From contig MKVQ01000020.1 in the NCBI GenBank assembly GCA_001899635.1, positions 100,051 through 164,050 on the forward strand: DNA of 64,000 nt. The letters run 5' to 3'. Position numbers and translations under genes: made by a program. The notes below the pieces were generated by a model. The model had not been told where the DNA came from. It did no database searches and saw only the letters and a list, made by a program, of their open reading frames with translations. Of the stretch, positions 20,499 through 28,245 are shown in pieces. The DNA is from Myxococcales bacterium 68-20 (GTDB taxonomy: Bacteria; Myxococcota_A; Polyangia; Polyangiales; Polyangiaceae). How positions within the stretch are numbered: the stretch's first letter is position 1; the number at the start of each line of letters is the position of its first letter.

Positions 20499-21626
20499 GT
20501 GTTTCACGTGACACATAGCCCTCGAGGTCCGCTGTCCCATCTCCACGATGCGCTCTCCGCGCTCGCGGCCAAGGGTCTCAGGCGGACGCCCCCGGCGCCC
20601 CTCGCCGACGACGACGTCTCCTTCTGTTCGAACGACTACCTCGGTCTCGCACGACGCCGCGCGCCCGGCGCTGCGACGTCCGGCGCCGGAGCCTCGCGCC
20701 TCATCGCGGGCGAGCGACAGGCCCACGCCGCCCTCGAGCATGCGTTCGCGCGATGGCTGGGGACCGAGGCCTGCCTCGCCTTCACCTCCGGCTACGCCGC
20801 GAACGTCGGGACGGTCGCGGCCCTCGCCGGCCCCGACGACCTCATCGTGAGCGACGCCCTCAACCACGCCTCGCTCATCGACGGTGCGCGTCTCTCACGC
20901 GCCCGAGTCGCGGTCACCCGCCACAACGACCTCGACGCGATCGCGACCGCCCTCGCCGGCCGGAAGGAGAAGCGCGCCTGGGTCGTGGTCGAGAGCTACT
21001 ACAGCATGGACGCCGACGGCCCCGACCTCCGCGCCCTCCGCGCCCTGTGCGACGCCCACGGTGCGGCGCTCTACGTCGACGAAGCCCACGCGCTCGGCGT
21101 GCTCGGTCCCGAGGGCCGAGGGCGAGCCGCAGAGGTCGGCGTGACGCCGGACATCTTCGTGGGGACGTTCGGGAAGTCGTTCGGGAGCCAGGGCGCGTTC
21201 GTCGCCGGCAGCCTCGTGCTCCGTGATTGGCTCTGGAACCGGGCCCGCACCTTCGTGTTCTCGACCGGCCTCTCCCCGATGGCCGCCGACGCTGCTCGGC
21301 TCGCACTCGAGGAGGCGTTGGCGACCCCGCTCCTTCGCGAACGGGTTCGCGCCCTCGCCCTCCGCCTCCGGGAAGGCCTCGCCGCGCTCGACCTGCACCC
21401 GCTCGGCTTCGGTCACGTCGTGCCCGTCGTCCTCGGCTCGAACGAGCGTGCGATCGCGGTCGCCGCGGCGCTCGCGACGCACGGCCTGATCGTCCCGCCC
21501 ATTCGACCGCCGACGGTCCCCGAGGGGACCGCCCGCCTTCGCTTCACGGTGACGGCGGCCCACGACGAGCAGCACATCGACAAGGCCATCGAGGCCGTCC
21601 GGCGTGCGCTCGAGGCCCTCCGATGA
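20499..21626 (+). CDS. bioF: 8-amino-7-oxononanoate synthase (biotin synthesis)
   Basis: 375 residues. BioF condenses pimeloyl thioester with L-alanine to 8-amino-7-oxononanoate, the first step of biotin ring assembly. Seen: CSNDYLGLA, the substrate loop GAGASRLIAGE, TSGYAANVGTVAAL, the PLP-ring residue region VVVESYYSMDADG, DEAHALGVLGP, the Schiff-base lysine in GTFGKSFGSQGAFV, and FSTGLSP. The GTG start gives MFHVTHSPRG; a second GTG three codons later is possible. The start codon lies within the parS-like site, which explains the FHVTH sequence. The stop overlaps the start of bioD (ATGA), so the two form an operon; bioA and bioB are not in the window. Confidence 0.95.
   Translation: MFHVTHSPRGPLSHLHDALSALAAKGLRRTPPAPLADDDVSFCSNDYLGLARRRAPGAATSGAGASRLIAGERQAHAALEHAFARWLGTEACLAFTSGYAANVGTVAALAGPDDLIVSDALNHASLIDGARLSRARVAVTRHNDLDAIATALAGRKEKRAWVVVESYYSMDADGPDLRALRALCDAHGAALYVDEAHALGVLGPEGRGRAAEVGVTPDIFVGTFGKSFGSQGAFVAGSLVLRDWLWNRARTFVFSTGLSPMAADAARLALEEALATPLLRERVRALALRLREGLAALDLHPLGFGHVVPVVLGSNERAIAVAAALATHGLIVPPIRPPTVPEGTARLRFTVTAAHDEQHIDKAIEAVRRALEALR
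20500..20515 (+). promoter_or_regulatory. parS-like ParB-binding site at the bioF start
   Basis: TGTTTCACGTGACACA matches the widely conserved chromosomal parS sequence TGTTTCACGTGAAACA at 15 of 16 positions. A second copy sharing the inner 14 bases lies in bioD, 1.3 kb away. parS sites recruit ParB/Spo0J for chromosome segregation and cluster near the origin; dnaN, recF and gyrB are within 20 kb. Confidence 0.7.
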
Positions 21627-22327
21627 CGGCGCCGCTCCTGATCGTTACCGGGACCGGGACCGGCATCGGCAAGACGGTCGTGTCGACCGGGCTCGTCGCC
21701 GCCTGGGGGCGCCGCGGCCTCTCCGTCGCCGGCCTCAAGCCGATCGAGTCCGGCATCGACCCCGCCGCAGCCGCGGCCGGGGACGTCGGCGAGCTTGGAC
21801 GGGTGTCCACGTTTCACGTGACACGTTTCACACCCCCGTACCTGCTCGTCGACCCAGTGTCCCCTCACCTCGCCGCGCGGCGCGAAGGTCGCGAGATCGA
21901 CCTGCGCGTGATCGTCGACTGGGTGGCGCCGATCCGGGCAGCCGCCGATGCCACGGTGCTCGAGCTCCCCGGGGGGCTCTTCAGTCCCCTGACGGACACG
22001 CTGACCAACGCCAACCTCCTCACCGCGCTGAGCCCGTCGAAGGTCGTGCTCGTCGCGCCCGACCGCCTCGGGGTCATCCACGACGTTCTCGCCACTACCC
22101 GCGCCGCCCGAGCCGAGGGGATTGCGATCGACGGGCTCCTTCTCTCGTCCGTGACGGAGCTGGACGGGTCGGTCGGGACGAATGCCGCCGAGCTGGCGCG
22201 AGTCCTCCCCACGGTACCGGTGCTCGGCGTCCTCCCCCGAGCACCAGCCGCCGCCCTTCTCCCGCACCTCGACGCCGTGCTCGTGGCGCTCTCCCTCGCG
22301 CAGGGCACCGCCGCACCCCGGACCTGA
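21623..22327 (+). CDS. bioD: Dethiobiotin synthetase
   Basis: 234 residues. BioD closes the ureido ring of dethiobiotin from 7,8-diaminopelargonic acid, CO2 and ATP. Seen: P-loop GTGTGIGKT (about residues 9-17), the substrate-binding LKPIESG (about 38-44), DPVSPHLAAR, and ELPGGLFSPL (the EGAGG equivalent, with a Pro replacing Ala as in some relatives). Length is typical. Residues STFHVTRFT (about 61-69) replace the usual 'npyrf' segment and are coded by a parS-like site, so a ParB site appears to have been accommodated within the gene. The ATG overlaps the bioF stop. Confidence 0.92.
   Translation: MTAPLLIVTGTGTGIGKTVVSTGLVAAWGRRGLSVAGLKPIESGIDPAAAAAGDVGELGRVSTFHVTRFTPPYLLVDPVSPHLAARREGREIDLRVIVDWVAPIRAAADATVLELPGGLFSPLTDTLTNANLLTALSPSKVVLVAPDRLGVIHDVLATTRAARAEGIAIDGLLLSSVTELDGSVGTNAAELARVLPTVPVLGVLPRAPAAALLPHLDAVLVALSLAQGTAAPRT
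21810..21825 (+). promoter_or_regulatory. parS-like site inside bioD
   Basis: CGTTTCACGTGACACG contains the same 14-mer GTTTCACGTGACAC as the site at bioF and matches the parS consensus at 13 of 16 positions. It lies in frame in bioD, coding FHVTR. Confidence 0.6.
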
Positions 22328-22487
22328 CCGCCGCCGCTTCGCTCGGAGCGGGCGACGCGGTCGGGCGTCGGAGCGACCACGCCGTGATCAACGACGTCAC
22401 GAGCGGGACTGCAGACGAACAGTGGGGGGCCACAGGGGACGGGGGACCTGAGGGCGAGCGTGACCGGCGAGAGCTATCGTCGGACCG

Positions 22488-23050
22488 GTGGGGAGGACGG
22501 TCCGACGACCCGCGGGACCGCGCCATTGGCATCTCAGCAACCCCCGAGAGAGAGCGACCCACGTTGAAGGAACGCTCCGTCGGGACCGCCGGACCGCAGG
22601 CGAGACCTCCGTGGCCCCCCCGTTGCGAGATGGGAGAACGGTCCTGCGCATCGCGGGACCACGAGCGAGAGCTGGCGACGACCCAACCGGAGCAACGCTC
22701 CCTCGGGACACGGGGCCAACGAGCCGCGACCGCGAGCGAGCCCGCCGAGCCTCCCAGCAGCCCTACTGGAGAACGGTCCCGGGCACAGGACCGCGACCGC
22801 GACCTCAGAGACCTAGCGACGACCCACCTGGAGGAACGCGGTCGCGGACGACAGGTCAACCGCCCCGGACCGCGAGCGCGACCTCCGAGCACTCCAAGAA
22901 GCGCTGCGATCGGAGAACGGTCGTGGCCACCACGGGACCTCGAGCCCGGCCTCCGAGACCTCGGGACGACACAGCGCAAGCAACGGTCCGAGCGCCGACG
23001 GGGAGCAGCCATCGGCATCAAGAGGCGGGCCTCCGAGAGCTCGCGACGAT
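22488..23050 (+). repeat. Four degenerate ~140-bp tandem repeats
   Basis: Anchored by a GRGRACGGTC word at about 22493, 22634, 22769 and 22913 (spacing about 140, 135, 144). Each copy continues with a CGGGACC...CGAGCGAG segment, CGACGACCCAMC, then GGAGCAACGCTCC or a variant, and ends in clustered CCTCCGRG words. Copies are clearly related but heavily mutated. Confidence 0.7.
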
Positions 23051-23475
23051 CCTCACGCTGGCATCTCGCGGCGAGAGCTTCGACCGGTGGGGCGAGCTGC
23101 CGGCGCCACCTCATCGGCAGGCCCAGCACGTCCCCTCCTCTACTCGTACTCACGACGACGAACAGCCTCGGTCGACGAACACGACCTTGGAGGGTCCGCA
23201 CACCATGCGGGTCACCTCTCCGCGAGAGCACGACGCCCGGCTCCTCGACTCCATCCACGGACCTGAGTGGACCGCCGCTGGCGAGGACCCCATCGCGACC
23301 CGAACGCAGGCGGACTGGCGCTCGCACGCGCGGTCAGCCACACCGCGCAGGCATCGACATGCGCACGCCGTCGACGGCAGCGACGGCGGGGCACGTTTTG
23401 CGTGACACGGTCGGCGACTCCAAACATCCGGCGCATCGCTGCCCGCCCCCAACGAGCCCGGGGACATCGGCGCTC

Positions 23476-23740
23476 GTCGAGCGTCGCGAGCACGGACACC
23501 TCGAATCGATCCGGCGGCCGGCGTCGTCCCGCAGACCGAGGTCGCGATGGAGGGCAGTCGCGCGATCATGAGGAGCGCGCAGTCCTCGAGGGACATCTCG
23601 GAGCACGTCGAGCGTCGCGAGCACGGACGCCTCTAATCGATACGGCCGGCGTCGTCCCGCAGACCGAGGTCGCAATGGGAGACCGTGGCCGGATCATGAG
23701 GAGCGCGCCGTGCTCGAGGTGCTTCGACGACCAGTCGCAA
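23476..23740 (+). repeat. Two-copy 131-bp direct repeat
   Basis: GTCGAGCGTCGCGAGCACGG starts at 23476 and 23607. The copies stay similar for about 115 bp (shared: GGCCGGCGTCGTCCCGCAGA, CCGAGGTCGCRATGG, GATCATGAGGAGCGCGC). A partial earlier copy (GGGGACATCGGCGCTC) precedes the first. Confidence 0.8.
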
Positions 23741-24790
23741 CCTCCGTGCAGCCCGAGCCACGCGCCGGGGCCCACGTCGGACGAACATGGGAGCACGCGC
23801 TCGCTCGCGAAGTGGCGGACCCGAGAACCCGAGTCGTCGCGCCCGACGTCCGCGAGATGCCGCTCGATGGCGGCATCTCGTTCGTCGTCGCCAGCTCACG
23901 CGCCCTCCCCGAGCGCGCTCGCGCGAGGCCCGTCGGTCGACGCGCCGAATACCGACCTCACCGAAGGCGACGCCCTCGCGATCGGAGGGCTCCTCATCGA
24001 ACGTCGGGCCATGACCGCAATGACGTTCACGACACGACCGCTGGATCATCGACGTCCTCGTCGCGATGGAGGCGGCGCCGGACGAGATCGCCGTCGCCGA
24101 GAGAACGGACGCGACGCGGACGAGATCGCGAAACGCCGCCACGCTCGGAGGCTCTCTCCAAGATCATCACCTCCTCGTCGAGCGACGTCTCGCTCGCTCA
24201 TCGACGTCCTCGTCACGCAATGTCCTCCGCGCGCTCCCTCACACAATGGTCCTTCGCTAGCACTCGGCGGACGACGATCTCCGAGCCGGAAGTGAGCGGC
24301 ACGCCTCGACCTCGACACGATGACGAACGCCGGTCGCTCGAAGCGCGATCATCCACGACCAGAGGTCGGCTCGCGCCCCAACGACGGCGGACTCGATCTC
24401 GGCGACGCTCCACCACCAACTCGATCACCTCGCGGAGATCTCCCGCCGCCGACGACGAGCCACGGAGGGCGACGGGGCGGTTCATCCACGAACGGCTCGA
24501 CCCGTCGCCGTCAGCCTCGACCACCCGATTCGAGGAGGCTCCTACCTGCCGGCGCATCCTCGCGCTCGACACCGAGAGCGAAGAACGCGCCCAACGCGTG
24601 CAGCTAGGAAAGAGGAACACCACGACGCGGTCGCAGCATCGAATGCCAGGGCGGACACGAAGCCATGACCCCGTCGCTGGTCGACTGGTCACCTTCGTCC
24701 ACGGTCAGGCAGCCCCCGGCCCCACGCGGACCTCGAGTCCCACACGAGCGTCGCGACGGACGGCACCCCCCGCCCAAGCTGCCGTTCTAG

Positions 24791-24910
24791 TGCATTCTAC
24801 ACTCTTCGTAGTAGCCCAACCCTAATTGCATCCTACACTCTTCGGCGCACGTCGCTCACTACTTGCACCCTACCCGCACCCGCGTCCCATCATGCACCAT
24901 GCACACTTCG
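24791..24910 (+). repeat. Four ~36-bp degenerate repeats, AT-richer
   Basis: TGCATTCTACACTCTTCG (24791-24808) and TGCATCCTACACTCTTCG (24827-24844) differ at one base; weaker copies start at 24864 (TGCACCCTACCCGC) and 24893 (TGCACCATGCACACTTCG). Spacing is 36, 37 and 29. Confidence 0.7.
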
Positions 24911-25103
24911 CGGGTCGCGCAGCTTGGCTGCATCACCTCGCATCTACGCGGAACGCTGGGCGCACCTCGACCGTGCTCCTCCAGCCCTGGACGGGCGTCG
25001 TCATCGCCCCCACCCCGTCGCCCGTGCTCGACCTCTGGGAGCCGTCTGCTCCGTGACCGACCCTCCGACGGCCGGACCGCTCTGCAGCGCGCTTTCCGGG
25101 CGC

Positions 25104-25778
25104 TCAGCTCCGGAGCACGCCCTTCGATGCTTCCTTGACCTCGCCGCGCTCGAGGAGAAGTCGCTCATCGGCAACCGCCTTGGCGAAGGCGTCGTCGTGG
25201 GTCACGACGATGACGACGGCTCCGCGGTCGGCCTCGGCGCGGACGACCTTCCCGAGGACGGCGACGCCGTCCTTGTCGAGCCCGGTGGTCGGCTCGTCCA
25301 AGAGGAGGAGCATCGGCTCGTGGACAAGAGCGCGCGCGAGCGCCACGCGCTGCCGCTGGCCACGTGAATAGGTCCGGAACGGCCGCTCGGCGAATGCGGC
25401 GAGGAGGAACCGCTCGCGGGCCGCCTCGAACGCCGCGTCGACGGGGATCCCATGGAGACGGGCGGAGAGCTCGATGTTCTCTCGCCCGGTGAGGTCGGCG
25501 TAGCAGAGCGCGTCGTGGCCGACCCAGCCGAGCGCACGGCGGACAGCCTCGCGCGTCTTGCCGAGGCTGCCGTGCGAAACCTTCCCGGAGGTCGCCGCGG
25601 CGAGAGTCCCCACGATGGCGAGCAGCGTCGACTTCCCCGAGCCGTTGGCGCCGGTGACGACCGACACCTTGCCGGCGCTGAATCGAGCGCTGACCCCACG
25701 GAGCGCACGCACGGCGGGCGGATAGGTCTTCGTCACGCCGGCGAGATCGACTCGAAGGACTGCACTGCTCTCGGCCAC
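25104..25778 (-). CDS. ABC transporter ATP-binding protein, CcmA-like
   Basis: 224 residues. Complete ABC ATPase: Walker A GANGSGKST (about 43-51), signature YSRGQRQRVALARAL (about 138-152), Walker B MLLLLDEPTTG (about 157-167) and switch His in VTHDD. Size and the short single-domain form resemble CcmA, the ATPase of the cytochrome-c heme/holo-CcmE release complex, and the window also has a ccmF-type gene at 44.4 kb. The membrane partners (CcmB, CcmC) are not adjacent, since downstream lies the repeat desert. It could equally be the ATPase of another small exporter. Confidence 0.8.
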   Translation of the reverse strand: MAESSAVLRVDLAGVTKTYPPAVRALRGVSARFSAGKVSVVTGANGSGKSTLLAIVGTLAAATSGKVSHGSLGKTREAVRRALGWVGHDALCYADLTGRENIELSARLHGIPVDAAFEAARERFLLAAFAERPFRTYSRGQRQRVALARALVHEPMLLLLDEPTTGLDKDGVAVLGKVVRAEADRGAVVIVVTHDDAFAKAVADERLLLERGEVKEASKGVLRS

Positions 25779-26054
25779 GGCGGGAGGTTGCCGCGGTTTT
25801 CCACGAGGTGGAAGCCCTTGCTAACCAGTTGGACGGTCAGGGACGCGGCGCGACCGGCCCACCTTCCCCCACGGCCGAGATTTTCCGCGCATACGGTCGG
25901 GGGCGCGACCGCGACCGACGAGGCAGCGAACGCTACCCGATCATCACTATCGCCCCTTTTGTCGTCGAGGTCGATCTCGCGGCCCCCCCGAAGAGCCGTG
26001 CAGTTCTTCAGAGAATAGGCCGGCTCGAAACGCTTGGTCTCCGAAAGACCGTGC

Positions 26055-26067
26055 TATTCTGGCCCCT
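26055..26067 (+). promoter_or_regulatory. Putative leaderless promoter of moxR
   Basis: TATTCT (26055-26060) is followed by 7 nt and the ATG at 26068; no Shine-Dalgarno is present. A TTGGTC hexamer at 26034 gives a short 15-nt spacer. A small GGTCT/AGACC hairpin (26036-26050) sits between. Confidence 0.45.
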
Positions 26068-27030
26068 ATGACTGCTGCTGCGGCTCTGCTCGGCGAAGAG
26101 CTCCCGCTGATCCAGAAGCTGCGGCAGGCCGTGGAGGGGGCCCTCGAAGGGAAACAAGATGCCGTCGAGCTCGCGCTCGTCGCTCTCCTCGCACGTGGTC
26201 ACCTCCTCATCGAGGATGTCCCCGGCGTCGGCAAGACGACGCTTGCACGCGCCCTCGCCCGCTCGGTCGGCGGCGAGCTGCGACGCATCCAGTTCACGAG
26301 CGATCTCCTCCCGAGCGACGTCATCGGCGTCTCCGTCTACGACCAGCGCACGAGCAACTTCACCCTTCGTCAGGGACCGATCTTCGCGAACGTGCTCCTG
26401 GCCGACGAGATCAACCGAGCGAGCCCGCGAACACAGTCCGCGCTCCTCGAGGCGATGAACGAGCAACAGGTCTCGATCGACGGCGTCTCCAATCCTCTGC
26501 CGGACCCGTTCTTCGTCATCGCGACTCAGAACCCGCAGGACTTCGCCGGCACCTACCCGCTGCCCGAGTCGCAGCTCGATCGCTTCATCCTCCGCCTCCG
26601 CATCGGCTACCCGCCGCCGCAGGTCGAGATGCGCCTCCTTCTCGAGGGCAACTCGGACACCGCGCGAGACGTTCCGGTCGTCCTCGATCCCGCGCGTCTC
26701 GTCGCGCTCCAGCGTCAGGTGGACCGCGTGACGATCGAGCACTCGCTCCTCAGCTATCTCCAGGCGCTCGTCCTCGCGACGCGCACGGCGCCCGTCCTCT
26801 CGCTCGGCACGTCGACCCGCGGAGCCATGGCGCTCGGCAAGGCGGCCCGCGCGCGCGCTCTCGTGCGCGGACGGAGCTACTGCATCGCCGACGACATCCA
26901 CGATCTCGCCGTTCCGGTGCTTGCTCACCGGGTGCGTCTCTCGACTCACTCCGACGGGTTCGTCCCCTCGCGGGACGAGGCCGAGAGCGCCGTCCGCGAC
27001 ATCGTCGCCCGCGTCCCCGTCCCTGTCTGA
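26068..27030 (+). CDS. MoxR-family AAA+ ATPase
   Basis: 320 residues. Walker A EDVPGVGKTT (about 48-57), Walker B LLADEINRASPRTQSALLEAM (quoted from about 109-128), sensor-1 FFVIATQNP and sensor-2 region fit the MoxR AAA_3/AAA_lid family. MoxR ATPases work as chaperones for assembly or activation of von Willebrand-type or membrane proteins and are typically encoded with a DUF58 protein and a transglutaminase, exactly as here. It is the first gene of a three-gene operon. Translation appears leaderless. Confidence 0.93.
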   Translation: MTAAAALLGEELPLIQKLRQAVEGALEGKQDAVELALVALLARGHLLIEDVPGVGKTTLARALARSVGGELRRIQFTSDLLPSDVIGVSVYDQRTSNFTLRQGPIFANVLLADEINRASPRTQSALLEAMNEQQVSIDGVSNPLPDPFFVIATQNPQDFAGTYPLPESQLDRFILRLRIGYPPPQVEMRLLLEGNSDTARDVPVVLDPARLVALQRQVDRVTIEHSLLSYLQALVLATRTAPVLSLGTSTRGAMALGKAARARALVRGRSYCIADDIHDLAVPVLAHRVRLSTHSDGFVPSRDEAESAVRDIVARVPVPV

Positions 27031-27063
27031 CCCCTCCCATCGATGGTGGGAGGTGGGCTCATC

Positions 27064-28245
27064 ATGAAGACCGCCGAGCCGAGCAACCCTGCGCTCACGG
27101 GAGAGCCCGCGTCGATGCGAGCGCCGGAGAGCCGTGTCCTGCGGCAGCCTTCGGGCAGCTCACGCGGCTCGGACGCGAACGGCCCGGCCAAACGCTTCCG
27201 ATGGCCGTGGCAGAGGCTGCGTGCCGCGCGAAAGCTCAAGGTCACGCGCGAGGGGAAGTTCTTCGTCGGCATCACGCTCGGCGTGGGATTCGCCGCCATC
27301 AACACCGGCAACAACCTCCTCTACCTGCTGCTCGGCATGCTCCTCGCGCTCATCATCGTGAGCGGGCTCATGAGCGAGCTCAGTCTGCGCGATCTCACCG
27401 TGGTTCGCCGACTCCCCCTTCGCGCGCAGGTGGGCCGGCCGCATCTGGTCGAGATCGAGGTCTTCAATCACAAGAAGCGCGTGCCGTCGTACGCGATCGA
27501 GGTAGAGGACCTCCGCGCGGGACAGCCGGCGGACAAACGCTGCTTCTTCCTCAAGATCAGCCCGAAGAGCGCGCAGGTCGCCGCGTACCGGCGAACACCT
27601 GCCAAGCGCGGGCGCGACAAGCACGTCGGATTCCGGATCGCGACGCGCTTCCCGTTCGGTCTCTTCGAGAAGTCCCGTGAGGTCCCCGCCGAAGGCGAGC
27701 TCATCATCTATCCCGCGGTCGATCCGCTCGAGCTCCCTGCGCTCGCGGCGGGGAGGCATCCCGGCGGACAATCCACATTCGGCCGCGGACACGGCGACGA
27801 CTACCTCGGCCTCAAGCTGCTTCGCGACGGCGAAGACCGGCGCGACATCCACTGGAGAAAGAGCGCAGCGGTCGGCCAGCTCGTCATGCGTGAGCGTGCG
27901 CGGGAGGCGCGTCCCGACGTCGTCCTCCCGCTCGACGTCGTCCGAAGCGATGACGCCAAGGACGATTGGTTCAATACCTTCGAGCGCCGCATCCGCGACG
28001 TCGCGTCCCGCGCGGTCGCGCACATCAAGCGCGGCGACGCAGTGACGATCAAGACCACCGCGACCGAGACGGTCCGCGGTGATCGCACCACCGGCGCCGA
28101 TCGACTGCTCCGCTTCCTCGCCCTCGTCGAGTCGGTGACCTCGTCCGAGCTCGCGGCGCGCACCACGAAGGCCGACCAGACGCCGCCGCGACCGAAGCTC
28201 GAGGTTCCGAGCCCGATCCCGGCACCGGAAGGGGCTGCCGAATGA
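27064..28245 (+). CDS. DUF58 domain protein, MoxR partner
   Basis: 393 residues from the ATG at 27064; GGAGG lies 11 nt upstream, and an ATG at 27043 lacks any ribosome-binding site. After about 55 variable residues come two adjacent membrane segments (about 65-105: ITLGVGFAAINTGNNLLYLLLGMLLALIIV in parts), then a beta-rich region and the DUF58 core with the hallmark HGDDYLGLKLLRDGEDRRDIHWRKSA (in parts, about 245-275). DUF58 proteins are membrane-anchored with a vWA-like fold and are clients of MoxR. The gene overlaps the next by 4 nt (ATGA). Confidence 0.9.
   Translation: MKTAEPSNPALTGEPASMRAPESRVLRQPSGSSRGSDANGPAKRFRWPWQRLRAARKLKVTREGKFFVGITLGVGFAAINTGNNLLYLLLGMLLALIIVSGLMSELSLRDLTVVRRLPLRAQVGRPHLVEIEVFNHKKRVPSYAIEVEDLRAGQPADKRCFFLKISPKSAQVAAYRRTPAKRGRDKHVGFRIATRFPFGLFEKSREVPAEGELIIYPAVDPLELPALAAGRHPGGQSTFGRGHGDDYLGLKLLRDGEDRRDIHWRKSAAVGQLVMRERAREARPDVVLPLDVVRSDDAKDDWFNTFERRIRDVASRAVAHIKRGDAVTIKTTATETVRGDRTTGADRLLRFLALVESVTSSELAARTTKADQTPPRPKLEVPSPIPAPEGAAE

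Larger units (their letters stand above)
22328..25103. other. 2.8-kb gene desert made of degenerate repeats
   Basis: No open frame here has protein-like composition; the long frames are Arg/Ser/Pro-rich artefacts of GC content that read through repeats in several frames at once. The region holds three separate tandem-repeat families (22488-23050, 23476-23740, 24791-24910) and a third weak parS-like word at 23395. It lies between bioD and the tail of an ATPase gene on the opposite strand. No transposase, tRNA or promoter was recognised. Confidence 0.75.

Noticed and set aside
21604-23571. Very long open frames across bioD and the repeat desert on both strands
   Set aside because: They overlap bioD or each other in different frames, are dominated by Arg, Ser and Pro, and run through tandem repeats whose period is not a multiple of three.
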